The notes under the pieces: generated by a model | Seen by the model: only the letters and a program-made list of their open reading frames with translations | Databases searched by the model: none | Told to the model about the DNA's origin: nothing | Part shown: positions 1 to 8,783 of the stretch, piece by piece | Layout: the number at the start of each line of letters is the position of its first letter | How positions within the stretch are numbered: position 1 is the first letter of the stretch | Translations under genes and position numbers: made by a program | Source of the DNA: DVEG01 sp964405435 | GTDB taxonomy: Bacteria; Cyanobacteriota; Cyanobacteriia; Cyanobacteriales; Oscillatoriaceae | Assembly (NCBI GenBank): GCA_964405435.1 | Contig: CAYOOD010000013.1 | Coordinates: forward strand, 47,684-111,683 | Direction: 5' to 3' | DNA length: 64,000 nucleotides

Positions 1-872
1 TTCTCATTTTATCTGTTCTCATCGCGCCTGACCTCCCCTTAACGGAGCAGTTTCTTATTTTTTCTTGAGGCTATTCGTTGTCCCTCTATTCTGTTTTGAT
101 TTTTTTCAAATAGCATCAATATCAAATGGCTGCGTTTAACCCTGACTGTCTCTCAGTTCTAGAGTTTTGCGGCCAAGCATTTAAACGCACGGTATATCAG
201 GGGTAGTAGAGAGCAAATCTTTCCTCTCAGGCTACCCGAATACAGGCGCAATTGCGCCTGCTAGTCTTTAAATCAACAAATCACAGGATTAACTGTTTAG
301 GTAGCTTTGGCTACTACAACCCCATTGAGTTCATCCCTTACTTTAACTATAGGCTATTTTTTTCTACAGTCTAGATAGCTTATAAAAATTTAATATCTAA
401 TACAACAAACGGGTTGCTAAAACAAAAGTGACACTTGACTTAAGTCAATGATTTTTATCAAATTTGGTATGGATGAAAACATCGCTAGCTTGCCAAAATA
501 AGCCTAAAAATCAAACAGGCTCTTCTTTATGTATATTGAAAGCTCGATTTTTGGGGGTTTTGATTCGCGGTTGGCAGCAGGCATTACCCAGCAACCGTGA
601 CAGCCAATTCATCAAATTTGGCGATGAGTATAAATACAAGACCGCAAGCGATTAAAAAATATTCTCTGAATTTCGCCTTATTAAAACAACATTGACATTG
701 CAAAAATATAGGCGGCTGTAATTTAAGCAACACTGTAGTTGTTTAATTCGATCGGGGAGATGGCGTTGAGGGAGATTGCTGACTGGTGGCTTTTATAGGG
801 AGACAAATCAAAAAAGCAAAAGAAAGAATCCTTTCCTTTGCCTTTGGCGATCGCTCCTGTCTGCTATTGCCT
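1..872. other. Non-coding stretch with one perfect palindrome
   Basis: No convincing gene is seen. A 63-codon frame at 464-655 has no ribosome-binding site and no recognisable sequence. The only clear structure is the perfect 18-base palindrome CAGGCGCAATTGCGCCTG at 243-260. The stretch is AT-rich compared with the genes that follow. Confidence 0.6.
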
Positions 873-1607
873 TTAAAGTCGCTGTAGCAAGCTGCGACCG
901 TGGGTATCCGTGCCGCAGGTATTTAACAGCCCCCTGGCAGCGCTGAGTGCTTCTACCTGCTCGGTTTGTTTGGGGCTGGGATGCCAGGGGTTGGGGTTGC
1001 CATAGGCGTAGTAGGTTTCTACGCCGTTGATGCCCAATTCTGCGGCGGCTGGAATCAGTTGCTCGGCGGCGACGCGATACCGGGCAGGGTGCGCCAGAAC
1101 GGCCAAACCCCCAGCTACTTGAATGGCTGCAATGACTGCTGCGGCTTTGTAGTGATGTCCTACCGCTCCTTTACGTTGCAGGTAGGGCTGCATGGCCGAG
1201 TGTTCCGGGTCAAAAGCATAGCCGAGAATGTGTACCTCGCATCCGAGGAGATCGGCGTTGATTTCCACGCCCGTCCAGAGGTGTAGCTGAGGTGGGCGAT
1301 CGGTGGCTGCCGTTGTTGCGTCCTGACGGTCGAATGTTGGTCGGGACTCTAACCAGTGCTGAGCTGCGTGGTAGCCGCCGATGCTGTGGTGGTCGGTGAT
1401 GGCCAGCCCTTTTAGACCAATGGCGATCGCTTGCTCGACCACTTCTTCCGGCTTCAACTGGCCATCAGAAAAGGTTGTGTGCATGTGAAAGTTGTACGAC
1501 TCGGGACAACTCTGTGCATTTATCGTCTGAAAGACTTGTTGGAGTCCCGACACGTCCTGTGCTGCTGGCTTTCTGGAAACAGAAGCCCGAGCGAGTTTGA
1601 CCGCCAT
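873..1607 (-). CDS. PHP-domain metal-dependent phosphoesterase
   Basis: This 244-residue protein has the complete metal-binding signature of the PHP superfamily. HMHTTFSDG is at residues 41-49 (His41, His43) and TDHHS at 71-75 (Asp72, His73, His74). Glu115 lies in GVEIN, His126 follows, His173 lies in LAHPARY, and Asp234/His236 lie in GTDTHG near the C-terminus. The family hydrolyses phosphoesters with two or three metal ions in the cytoplasm; the best-studied short members act on nucleoside 3',5'-bisphosphates or short oligonucleotides. The substrate cannot be read from the sequence. It lies downstream of hetZ on the same strand, with a small unknown gene between them. About 25 residues precede the conserved core, so a slightly later start is possible. 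Confidence 0.9.
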   Translation of the reverse strand: MAVKLARASVSRKPAAQDVSGLQQVFQTINAQSCPESYNFHMHTTFSDGQLKPEEVVEQAIAIGLKGLAITDHHSIGGYHAAQHWLESRPTFDRQDATTAATDRPPQLHLWTGVEINADLLGCEVHILGYAFDPEHSAMQPYLQRKGAVGHHYKAAAVIAAIQVAGGLAVLAHPARYRVAAEQLIPAAAELGINGVETYYAYGNPNPWHPSPKQTEQVEALSAARGLLNTCGTDTHGRSLLQRL

Positions 1608-1646
1608 GACTGCCTCATGGATAAGTGGTTTCTTTTCTACTATATC

Positions 1647-1880
1647 TTAATATTTCTTAAACGTGAGCAGTTGTCCTGGCTGCAAGAAATCTTGACGCGA
1701 GATCGGCTCTATCGAGCCAACGCGATCGAGTTTGAGAGTCCCGTAGGGTATTCGTGCCGCGCGAGACTGTTTGGCGGTAAAAGTTCCGCGCTTGCTTTCC
1801 GAATCGAAAAGCGCGAACGGCACCCAGATAGGGGCTGCCAGCTCAATGATGGGACAGTGCTGCACCGATTGACCGGTCAA
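1647..1880 (-). CDS. Small conserved-looking protein, start uncertain, possible frameshift
   Basis: This 77-residue frame lies between hetZ and the PHP gene on the same strand and ends 39 bases before the PHP start. I do not recognise the family. The only available start is TTG at 1880, or GTG at 1865, with no ribosome-binding site. A better start exists out of frame: ATG at 1930 opens MRHFEKK, which then enters a run of eight A residues (complement of 1911-1918). One extra A would join it to this frame and give a continuous protein of about 94 residues. That suggests an indel, a sequencing error in the homopolymer, or slippage. The codon pattern and position favour a real gene. Confidence 0.5.
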   Translation of the reverse strand: MTGQSVQHCPIIELAAPIWVPFALFDSESKRGTFTAKQSRAARIPYGTLKLDRVGSIEPISRQDFLQPGQLLTFKKY

Positions 1881-2115
1881 GTGGCCAGCGCGGCCCTGGC
1901 GATTTTGTGTTTTTTTTCAAAATGACGCATGGTTGAAAGCACCTGAATCTATTTGAAAATATAGTTTTTGCTCTGAATTGCTCTGGCGAGCAAGCTTAAC
2001 GAAAATCTCGCTTTTCCAAGCTTCAAAATTCCCCAACTGCGCGATCGCGTCAAGCGCTTTTCTATCGCAAAACCAACACCTCCCAACCCCAAGCTCCGTG
2101 CCGAAGATAGAGGTC

Positions 2116-2152
2116 GTGGGGAGTGGGGAGTGGTGAGTGGGGAGTGGTGAGA
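2116..2152. repeat. Short tandem GAGTGGGG/GAGTGGTG repeat
   Basis: Degenerate tandem units of GGGAGTG and GGTGAGTG lie downstream of hetZ. Similar G-rich heptamer arrays recur elsewhere in the window (4086-4172, 7560-7690, 39724-39965, 54054-54165). Such short tandem repeats are common between genes in filamentous cyanobacteria. Confidence 0.7.
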
Positions 2153-2214
2153 GGAGATGAGAGCGAAACATTCAACTCATTTTACCCCACACGGAAAAGC
2201 CTCATCACTCATCC

Positions 2215-3483
2215 CTATTTCTCCGCAGTGGCGTTGCGGGCTTCCCACGCCATATCTAACAAGTTAGTCCAGCGCTTTTGCACCTGTTTGGGCGTACACT
2301 GCAGGGCTTGGGCGATTTCTCGCTCTTCGGCTCCGGCACGCTTGAGGTCGAGCAACTGCCGCTGTTGGGGAGTGAGTTGGTTGAGGAAAGCTTGCCACTG
2401 GTGGGGCGGCATTCCCAAGTTTTGATCCAAATCGGCACCCAACCACTGATGCACGAGTTTCCAGTTGTGAGCGCGGGCGAACTTCTCGACGTGGTACTTG
2501 AAGCGCTGTTGCAGGTAGTCCCGCTGGCGAGCTGTCAAGCCGAGTATTTCGTCGATTTCCTGAGCTGCCATATCTTGAAGCTTCAACACCAGGTAATCCA
2601 CGCAGTCATTTTGACCTTGGGATTCCAGATATTTGATCAGTTCGGAGATGACGCGATCGCGCACCACTGCCTCAGCGGGGTCAACCGTATCGGCAATCAT
2701 CTGCTCTCTGACTTGCTGCGCCGCGTGGGAGCGGTTTTGGGCTTCAGCTTCTTCCGCCTTGGGGAATTCCACCGCTTGTTCGATATCGAGCACGGTTTCC
2801 GCCGGCTGCCCGTAAGCGAACCCTTGCGCCCGCAGGACGATCAGTTGTTGGCCGCCGCGACCCGGCAAGCTAATCCGCCGCTTGGCATAATGTTCGGTGA
2901 AGGCCATGTATTCCGCCAGTTCCAACTGGGTGCGGGGGGTGTAGTCCTCTGCGAGTTGGTTTTCCCGCCGGAAGGCTCTGAGCGATTCCATGTAGAAGCC
3001 CTGCAAGAAGTCTTCAATCAGATTGTAGCGGGCCTGAAAGCCCAAGCGGGCACGCAGGGGGGCGACGTGGCGGTACACCATCGCGCTGAGGTTGCTGTGC
3101 AGCTCTACGCGGCCTTGTTTGGAACCAAGCTGATAGTATTCCAGACATTTTTGCAAGCGGTGCCGCGCCAAGGCTAGCTGCCAGGAACGCACTTGACCGG
3201 AGGTTTGAATGCGATCGCTTTTCTGACAAATCCGCTCGCTCTCTTTGGCCATCCGCAGGGCGACTGCACGGGCGCTTTTCGGCGACGATTGGACTTTCTC
3301 TTGCAGTTCAGCAACCAGTTGGTCGGCTAGGCTTTCTGCGTCCATTCCCGACCAGGATTTCGCTGGCGTTTCGCCGTCCGCTTGACCTTGCCAAGTCTCG
3401 TCACTGGGGGTATTGTTTTGTACCGGAGTGATGCTGAAATTGCTGGGAGCTTGCTGGAAAGAATTTGCTAGTGGGGAGTTCAT
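2215..3483 (-). CDS. hetZ: HetZ-type differentiation regulator
   Basis: The protein of about 422 residues matches HetZ over its length. It has the segment YTPRTQLELAEYMAFTEHYA, followed by KRRISLPGRGGQQLIVLRAQ. Next comes the helical region with GLTARQRDYLQQRFKYHVEKFA, and the protein ends in a helix-turn-helix-like tail containing LTPQQRQLLDLKRAGAEEREIA. In heterocyst formers HetZ acts early in differentiation together with HetR; in non-heterocystous filaments its role is unsettled. The start at 3483 (MNSPLANSF) is preferred over an upstream in-frame ATG because AGAGG lies eight bases before it. PatU-type genes, which neighbour hetZ in Anabaena, are not seen here. The long antisense frame at 2278-3177 is a shadow of this gene. 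Confidence 0.85.
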   Translation of the reverse strand: MNSPLANSFQQAPSNFSITPVQNNTPSDETWQGQADGETPAKSWSGMDAESLADQLVAELQEKVQSSPKSARAVALRMAKESERICQKSDRIQTSGQVRSWQLALARHRLQKCLEYYQLGSKQGRVELHSNLSAMVYRHVAPLRARLGFQARYNLIEDFLQGFYMESLRAFRRENQLAEDYTPRTQLELAEYMAFTEHYAKRRISLPGRGGQQLIVLRAQGFAYGQPAETVLDIEQAVEFPKAEEAEAQNRSHAAQQVREQMIADTVDPAEAVVRDRVISELIKYLESQGQNDCVDYLVLKLQDMAAQEIDEILGLTARQRDYLQQRFKYHVEKFARAHNWKLVHQWLGADLDQNLGMPPHQWQAFLNQLTPQQRQLLDLKRAGAEEREIAQALQCTPKQVQKRWTNLLDMAWEARNATAEK

Positions 3484-4085
3484 AGTTTGGCCTCTGGTGA
3501 CACACGCCGGGGACATGTTGCTGTTTTCTGAGAGGTGCGGCAGCGGGGTTGGTATTGCTCCACTTCACCGGTGTCGCTCTCAACTCTCTACACTTCGACT
3601 GTATGAGGCTGCTCTGCTCAGGAGGGTTTTCAGGTTGCCACTACTTCAAGCGAATCCAAGTCAACTTGAGAGAGCCTGCCACCGCGACTATGTGACCACT
3701 GGTAGGAGCCTCATGGGGGTATCTGCACAGCCATTCCTCGCAGGAGGCTCCGATCTTTAGCGGATCGGCACTTTTGGCAATTCAGACCCTTCTACAACGA
3801 TAGTGCATAAGCTGAGGGGTTAGACCCCTCATCCCGGTAGACAGTTCCGAAATTGGCTGCATCTTTATGTACCGGCTCGATAGCTGGCACACTGGCAAAC
3901 TTATTTCATCTAAAAAAGTTATGGCGTCCGGAGGGTTTGGAAATTCAGTTCGGCAGGAGTGAAGAGGCGGCGTGTGGCGGCGTGTGGCGATCGCTTCCCC
4001 TCCTGTCACTGTAGCGATCGACTGCCCGCTCTAGGCACTAACTCTCCTATACATTCGGGGGAACCCCCTTCCGGAGCTTTGAGTT

Positions 4086-4172
4086 GTGAGTGTTGAGTGT
4101 GGAGTGTGTCAGTGGGAGAGTGCGTCAGTGGGAGAGTGGGAGAGTGCGTCAGTGGGAGAGTGGGAGAGTGGA
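4086..4172. repeat. Tandem GTGGGAGAGTG(CGTCA) repeat
   Basis: Units of AGTGGGAGAGTG, alternately spaced by CGTC, repeat several times between hetZ and the YrdC-type gene. Open frames crossing it on both strands are low-complexity products of the repeat. Confidence 0.8.
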
Positions 4173-4297
4173 AAAGGGGGGGAGGGGGCAGTTGATCCAG
4201 CACGGCTTTTCTATGGTAGCTGCCCCGAACCCCAGCGGTAAAAATTTTTTCCCTCTCAGTTCGCGCACCACAGAGCTGCCCAGTGCAGCCGCAAAAA

Positions 4298-4325
4298 AGG
4301 CAGGCTAGAAGCCCGCCCTACTTCC
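4298..4325. repeat. Dispersed GCGGGCTAGAAGCCCGC-type palindrome
   Basis: The sequence GGCAGGCTAGAAGCCCGCCC followed by TACTTCC matches two further copies at 59644-59676 and 59787-59823. All share a G/C-rich palindrome followed by a TACTTCC-like tail. It lies just after the stop side of the YrdC-type gene. Confidence 0.6.
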
Positions 4326-4349
4326 ACAGCCCAGACAGTCGCCTTCAAC

Positions 4350-5015
4350 CTAACTAACCTCCGAAACCCAATACTCCGCCGTTTCCCATCCCAGCCCCTG
4401 TCGCACCACCATCGGTTCTTCTGCCGTCAAATCTAGAATCGTCGAAACCTGATATCCTGGATCTTGGCCAGTGTCCACAATCAGATCGACTAATTTGTCC
4501 AGGCGGTCAAACAGCACGGCCCGCTCGATGGGGCCTTCCGGCTCCGAGCCGTTCGGAGAATCGCTGTCGCTCGGCAGGTGCGCTGAGGTGGAGATAATCG
4601 GATTTCCCAACGCCTCCAGGAGCGCCTGACACACCGCCTGATCGGGCACGCGAATGCCAGTAGTTTTGCGCTTGGGATCTTGCACCAGCTTGGGCACCAG
4701 TTTGGTGGCAGGCAGCAAAAACGTGTAAGTCCCCGGAATCAGGCGTTTCATAATCCGATAGGCGACATCGGTGACGACTGCATAAGATGCCACGTTCGAC
4801 AGGGAAGGGCACAGGAAGGTTAGGGGTTTGTCGTTGGACAGCCGCTTGATCCGCCTGACGCGCTCCACTGCCGATTTGACATTCATGTCGCACCCGATCG
4901 CGTAAACTGTATCGGTTGGATACAGCATGACAGCTCCTTTGCGGAGTGCGTCTTTGACCTCTTCAATTCTGCGCGTTTGCGGGGTATCTGGATGAATTTC
5001 GTAGATGGTGGCCAT
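4350..5015 (-). CDS. YrdC/Sua5/YciO-family L-threonylcarbamoyladenylate synthase-like protein
   Basis: The 221-residue protein has the family fold. LYPTDTVYAIGCD is near residue 31, RIKRLSNDKPLTFLC near 55, IPGTYTFLLPA near 93, TGIRVPDQ near 118 and NPIISTSAHLP near 138. YrdC/Sua5 proteins make the threonylcarbamoyl-AMP intermediate for the t6A modification of tRNAs that read ANN codons. The length, with no C-terminal Sua5 domain, fits the short YrdC/YciO branch. YciO members may not be the main t6A enzyme, so the exact role is left open. It appears to be a single-gene unit, convergent with nothing and divergent from larC. Confidence 0.85.
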   Translation of the reverse strand: MATIYEIHPDTPQTRRIEEVKDALRKGAVMLYPTDTVYAIGCDMNVKSAVERVRRIKRLSNDKPLTFLCPSLSNVASYAVVTDVAYRIMKRLIPGTYTFLLPATKLVPKLVQDPKRKTTGIRVPDQAVCQALLEALGNPIISTSAHLPSDSDSPNGSEPEGPIERAVLFDRLDKLVDLIVDTGQDPGYQVSTILDLTAEEPMVVRQGLGWETAEYWVSEVS

Positions 5016-5104
5016 AAAAAGCTCCCTTGATGACGTTTTAAACGGATGTTATTTTTAACAGCGCTATGGCCTGCTGAGCTGTCGTAATGTCAAGTGAATG
5101 TCCG

Positions 5105-6487
5105 ATGAAAAAAATAGCGTACCTCGAATGTCCCACCGGTATCGCCGGCGATATGTGTCTGGGCGCTCTCACCAGCGCTGGCGTACCCCTAGATTACCTA
5201 ATTGAAAAACTCAAACTTTTGGGCATTTCCGAAGAATACCAGCTCCGCGCCGAACTCGTACACCGCAACGGTCAGCAGGCAACGAAAGTGCATGTAGAGT
5301 TATTAAAAACCGCGATCGCCGCTAAAGCAGCCGATGCGGCGATTGTGGAAAACTCCGAGGCTGGGGAACCCATCGAAGCCCCCACATTTGCCGAACACCA
5401 CCACCACGAACACCATCACGAACACCACCACGAACACCATCGCGAACACCACCACCACGACCATCATAGCCGCGACCATTCCCACACTCGCCACCTGCCA
5501 GAAATCGAAAAACTGATAGCCTCCGCCGGCTTGCCCCCGAGAGCCGAAGCGTGGAGCCTCGCCGTATTTCGCACCCTCGCGGAGGCAGAAGGAGCAGTAC
5601 ACGGGATTGCACCGGATAAAGTCCACTTTCACGAAGTCGGTGCCACGGATGCCATTGTGGATATTGTCGGCACTTGTTTGGGGTTGGACTGGCTCTCAAT
5701 TGACGAGTTGTACTGTTCCGCGATGCCCACGGGTGGCGGCACGGTGAAAGCAGCACACGGGCGAATGCCGGTGCCGACACCAGCAGTGTTGAAATTGTGG
5801 GAAATGCGGCAAGTGCCGGTTTACAGCAACGGCATCGATCGCGAGTTGTGTACGCCGACGGGAGTGGCGCTCGCCACGACGCTCGCCGCTGGTTTCGGCA
5901 AGCCGCCAGCCATGACGATTCAGCGCGTGGGGTTGGGAGCGGGCAATCGCTTGCTGCCGATTCCGAATATTCTCAGATTGTGGATTGGGGAAGCGGCGCA
6001 TGAGGAAGCATCATCCGTCCCCAACTCCCGAGAAACCATTTGCGTACTGGAAACGCAAATAGACGATTTAAACCCGCAAGCGATCGCCTATACGTTTGAG
6101 GCTTTATTTGCGGCGGGCGCTCTGGATGTTTTCACGCAAGCGATCGGCATGAAAAAATCCCGCACCGGCATATTACTCACCGTTATCTGCCATCCCGACA
6201 AGCAGCACTTATGCGAACAAGTAATTTTTCGGGAAACGACTACCCTGGGAATTCGACGATCGACGCAAGAGCGAACTATTTTGCAGCGAGAAATTCAGTC
6301 TGTAACAACGCCATTAGGTGAGGTGAGAGTGAAAGTCGCGAAGTCTGGGGAAACGGGCGCGATCGCCAACGTGCAGCCGGAATATGAAGACGTCGCCCAG
6401 CTAGCCAGACAGCACCAAAAAAGCTGGCGCGAAGTGCATCGGATGGCACAAGAGAGCTGGTACAGCCAGCACACTTTGGATAGCTGA
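5105..6487 (+). CDS. larC: LarC-type nickel-pincer cofactor biosynthesis protein (DUF111)
   Basis: The protein of about 460 residues begins IAYLECPTGIAGDMCLGAL, the typical LarC N-terminus. A histidine-rich stretch (HHHHEHHHEHHHEH and similar, about residues 98-130) follows, as in many LarC proteins. Further conserved parts are HFHEVGATDAIVDIVGTC, MPTGGGTVKAAHGRMPVPTPA and ETQIDDLNPQ. LarC inserts nickel into the pyridinium-dithiocarboxylate precursor to form the cofactor of lactate racemase and relatives. No larA, larB or larE is nearby. The start at 5105 (MKKIAYLEC) is preferred over an upstream in-frame ATG at 5087 because the conserved region begins there. It is followed at once by a strong terminator. 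Confidence 0.9.
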   Translation: MKKIAYLECPTGIAGDMCLGALTSAGVPLDYLIEKLKLLGISEEYQLRAELVHRNGQQATKVHVELLKTAIAAKAADAAIVENSEAGEPIEAPTFAEHHHHEHHHEHHHEHHREHHHHDHHSRDHSHTRHLPEIEKLIASAGLPPRAEAWSLAVFRTLAEAEGAVHGIAPDKVHFHEVGATDAIVDIVGTCLGLDWLSIDELYCSAMPTGGGTVKAAHGRMPVPTPAVLKLWEMRQVPVYSNGIDRELCTPTGVALATTLAAGFGKPPAMTIQRVGLGAGNRLLPIPNILRLWIGEAAHEEASSVPNSRETICVLETQIDDLNPQAIAYTFEALFAAGALDVFTQAIGMKKSRTGILLTVICHPDKQHLCEQVIFRETTTLGIRRSTQERTILQREIQSVTTPLGEVRVKVAKSGETGAIANVQPEYEDVAQLARQHQKSWREVHRMAQESWYSQHTLDS

Positions 6488-6503
6488 GCGTTTTTATACG
6501 AAC

Positions 6504-6529
6504 AAAGCCCGCGCAGGCGGGCTTTTTTT
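6504..6529 (+). terminator. Rho-independent terminator after larC
   Basis: A nine-base stem AAAGCCCGC / GCGGGCTTT with loop GCA-like bases runs directly into seven T residues. It lies 17 bases after the larC stop codon. Confidence 0.9.
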
Positions 6530-6619
6530 GAGCTTTGTTACGGGTAATGGCTAATGGGAGTCTCAGCTTTTTACCAATGCCCCATTCCCCATTCCCCATT
6601 CCCCATTCCCAATTAGCAT

Positions 6620-7369
6620 TTATTGGAGAGCGTCGCCGATGCGTTCCAAAAGACCTTTGGTATTGTCAACATCGCGGCTGACTTTGGATTCGATCGCGTC
6701 TTCCGCTTTATTCAAGTTCCGTTTGGTGGTATCGATGTCGCTGCGGACTTTGGATTGGGCGGCGTCGCCAGCATCGTCAGCGGCTTCCTGCCCTCTCAGC
6801 GCTAAATCTCGGGCGCGATCGCCTGCGTTTTTAGCAGATTCCTGCGCGTTGTCGATGCCTTGGCTGACTTTGGCTTTAGCTCCCTCAGTCGCTTCCCCAA
6901 CGACTTCCCGGTTGCCCTTGAAGAATTTTTGAGTATTTTCGCTTAGATTTTCGCTGCCTTCTTTGGCATTTTCAGCAAATTCCCGCGCATTGCGTTGAGC
7001 TTTGTCTGTCACATTTTCGCCAAAATTGCTGATATTTTCCGGGGCGTTCTCAAGGGTTTCCCGCAGGTTGTCCGAAGTTTGGTCTGGATTTCTCAGGTTG
7101 CGCCGCGCATTGTTCACCAGAGCTTTTGCTTTCGCATCTGCTGCCTTGGTGTCTCGTCTGGGATCGACATCCCTGTAGTCGTTCATCCCGCCTTTATATT
7201 CAGACGTCAGCATGTTGTTGGGTATTTCGTCCCGGATTTGGGCTGCGGTTTTTGCCAGTACCTTACTATGGCCGCCAAACATGCTGAAAAATAGCAGGAC
7301 TCCTGCCATGAAAACTGTTACAATCCGGCTGAACCGAATTTTTTTCAAAAATTCGCTAACTCTCTTCAT
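6620..7369 (-). CDS. LEA-like/DUF6658-type envelope protein
   Basis: The protein of 249 residues begins with a charged stretch and a hydrophobic segment, FSRIVTVFMAGVLLFFSMF, that resembles the start of the next gene upstream (7850-8425). The rest is a long, polar, Ala/Asp/Lys/Asn-rich helical region with 11-residue-like periodicity, e.g. AKVSQGIDNAQESAKNAGDR, similar to late-embryogenesis-abundant proteins. The start at 7369 is supported by GGAG seven bases upstream. Unlike its paralogue it has no cysteine at the end of the hydrophobic segment, so it is probably membrane-anchored or secreted rather than a lipoprotein. A role in envelope or desiccation stress is inference only. Confidence 0.75.
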   Translation of the reverse strand: MKRVSEFLKKIRFSRIVTVFMAGVLLFFSMFGGHSKVLAKTAAQIRDEIPNNMLTSEYKGGMNDYRDVDPRRDTKAADAKAKALVNNARRNLRNPDQTSDNLRETLENAPENISNFGENVTDKAQRNAREFAENAKEGSENLSENTQKFFKGNREVVGEATEGAKAKVSQGIDNAQESAKNAGDRARDLALRGQEAADDAGDAAQSKVRSDIDTTKRNLNKAEDAIESKVSRDVDNTKGLLERIGDALQ

Positions 7370-7555
7370 AGAGATACTCCGTTTATTTTTTGCCAATCAA
7401 ACCGCTCGCTCGTGGGTGCGAAAGCAGGATGTCAGCACCGATTGTTTGCTAAAGAACTCCGAGAGTGAACATTCACCCCCCTCTTCTGTTCAGAATAAAA
7501 TTAAAAGAGCGAACGCTGCCTCTATCGAAAGTCTCATCTTTGAAAAAAGTGCTGC

Positions 7556-7700
7556 GTAAAAAGTGCTGCGTAAAGAGTGCTCTTCGGCCTCGGCTGAGTG
7601 CTCTTCGGCCTCGGCTGAGTGCTGAGTGCTGAGTGCTCTTCGGCCTCGGCTGAGTGCTAAGAGAGGGATGAGTGATGAGTGAAAAGTGATGAGTGAAAAG
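7556..7700. repeat. Tandem GAGTGCT / CTTCGGCCTCGGCTGAGTGCT repeat
   Basis: Three near-identical blocks containing CTTCGGCCTCGGCTGAGTGC, interspersed with GAGTGCT heptamers and followed by GATGAGTGA units, lie between the two DUF6658-type genes. No gene crosses it convincingly. Confidence 0.8.
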
Positions 7701-7755
7701 GGCCTGTCGGGGAGTGGTGAGTCAATATAGCGGTTCTCTTTGAATCGTGCAACCT

Positions 7756-7790
7756 CAGAAACCCAGTTTCTTGAAGAAACCGGGTTTCTG
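7756..7790. repeat. Dispersed AGAAACCCGG palindrome, copy 1
   Basis: The sequence AGAAACCCAGTTTCTTGAAG is followed by AAACCGGGTTTCT, an imperfect palindrome. Four more copies occur at 17679-17710, 22644-22676, 25433-25465 and 26048-26080. All are intergenic. Confidence 0.85.
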
Positions 7791-7849
7791 TAAATTATTC
7801 CCTATTGCTGGGATTGGTGTAATTTGACGGACGCTGCCGCTGGATTTCT

Positions 7850-8425
7850 TCAGCTATGTTCGCGATCGCGCGCTGCATCTTGGGTTTTATCTTTCAAAAA
7901 GGCAGAGGCATCTTGGAAAACCGCTCCCGCTCGTTCTAACAGTTGAGCATTCGGATCGCTGCGATCGAATACTGGCTGACGCTGTTCGGGAATCCGCCCC
8001 GGATTTTCTAATAGGGAGTCGTCTCCCGCCAGATTATCCGAAAAGCGATCGGTTTTTAGGGGTTCGGAACCCGGGTAAAGCAGCCTTGCGTTAGGATTGG
8101 CTTCGGTCGTCGTCGTGTCGCCGCCGATCGCTGCAGCGATCGCTTTGTCGGGATTGAGCCGCACGTCAGCGGATTTGCGATTGGTATTGGCTGGCGACGT
8201 ATTGACGTTCGCGTCTTCAGTCATCTTGTAGGTGGTGTAGCCATCGCCACTGCGTTTGTGGGGGTTGTTCATCCCGCCGGCTTGAACGGTGGGATTGTCG
8301 GGGCGCGCGCCGCGCATGTCGGCATTGCTGCAAGCCGTGCTGATGAATAGCAGCACGCCGGCAAAAAAGACGCTCAAGATTCGCCCCAGATGCAGTTTTT
8401 TAAAGAAAGCCGCTAGCTTTTTCAC
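7850..8425 (-). CDS. DUF6658-type putative lipoprotein
   Basis: The 191-residue protein starts with GTG at 8425, with AGGA about eight bases upstream. Its N-terminus has FKKLHLGRILSVFFAGVLLF and a cysteine at residue 32 after ISTA, which reads as a somewhat atypical lipobox. The mature part is hydrophilic and rich in Asn, Asp and Pro (about residues 33-191), without known catalytic motifs. The N-terminal pattern F-KK-x4-RI-x2-VF-AGVLLF is shared with the protein at 6620-7369, so the two are tandem paralogues that diverged after their anchor. Function unknown; an envelope lipoprotein is likely. Confidence 0.75.
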   Translation of the reverse strand: MKKLAAFFKKLHLGRILSVFFAGVLLFISTACSNADMRGARPDNPTVQAGGMNNPHKRSGDGYTTYKMTEDANVNTSPANTNRKSADVRLNPDKAIAAAIGGDTTTTEANPNARLLYPGSEPLKTDRFSDNLAGDDSLLENPGRIPEQRQPVFDRSDPNAQLLERAGAVFQDASAFLKDKTQDAARDREHS

Positions 8426-8783
8426 AAAATTTATCCTCGTTTATCGCGCTTACTCGTTCACGATAGAGAGGCAGGGGCGATCGCTTCCTCTAGCCCCAGT
8501 CTCATTTTTGCGCTTCGCCTGCGTCGAAATTTTTCTTACTTTAGAGAGATAGAGTATTTTTTGATTTTAACAATGCCTGCTTAATAATTTTGCAGACCTT
8601 GGTGATTAAAAACTGTTTTTCTTGTCGCCGCGCAAACATCTAGCAAATCAGTATTGAAACTTTAGGTGAGGTGATTCGCATCAAGCCTCAGAAAAATGCG
8701 AATCGCTACCCTGAATAGCTGCGCTTCCCGCGCGTGCCTCGCAGAGAACTTCGGGCAGCGAATCGCCTCACATATCCGCATGA
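8426..8783. other. Intergenic region upstream of the DUF6658-type lipoprotein
   Basis: This 358-base stretch separates the subtilase stop from the lipoprotein start. Apart from HIP1 octamers, nothing gene-like or clearly structured is seen. Confidence 0.4.

Larger units (their letters stand above)
3484..4349. other. Intergenic region upstream of hetZ, with hairpins and tandem repeats
   Basis: No gene is supported. On the hetZ side there are two hairpins: GGAGCCTC at 3705-3712 pairs with GAGGCTCC at 3744-3751, and CCGATC pairs with GATCGG across 3750-3768. They could lie in a long hetZ leader. A tandem repeat lies at 4086-4172. A copy of the dispersed GGCTAGAAGCC palindrome family lies at 4298-4325. 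Confidence 0.5.

Noticed and set aside
464..655. 63-codon open frame at the left end
   Set aside because: No ribosome-binding site, no recognisable motif, and composition like the surrounding non-coding DNA.
1431..1925. 164-codon plus-strand frame
   Set aside because: It is antisense to the PHP gene and the small minus-strand gene, and its product is Cys/Arg-rich without any domain.
2278..3177. 299-codon frame on the plus strand
   Set aside because: Shadow of hetZ on the opposite strand; the hetZ frame has clear family matches.
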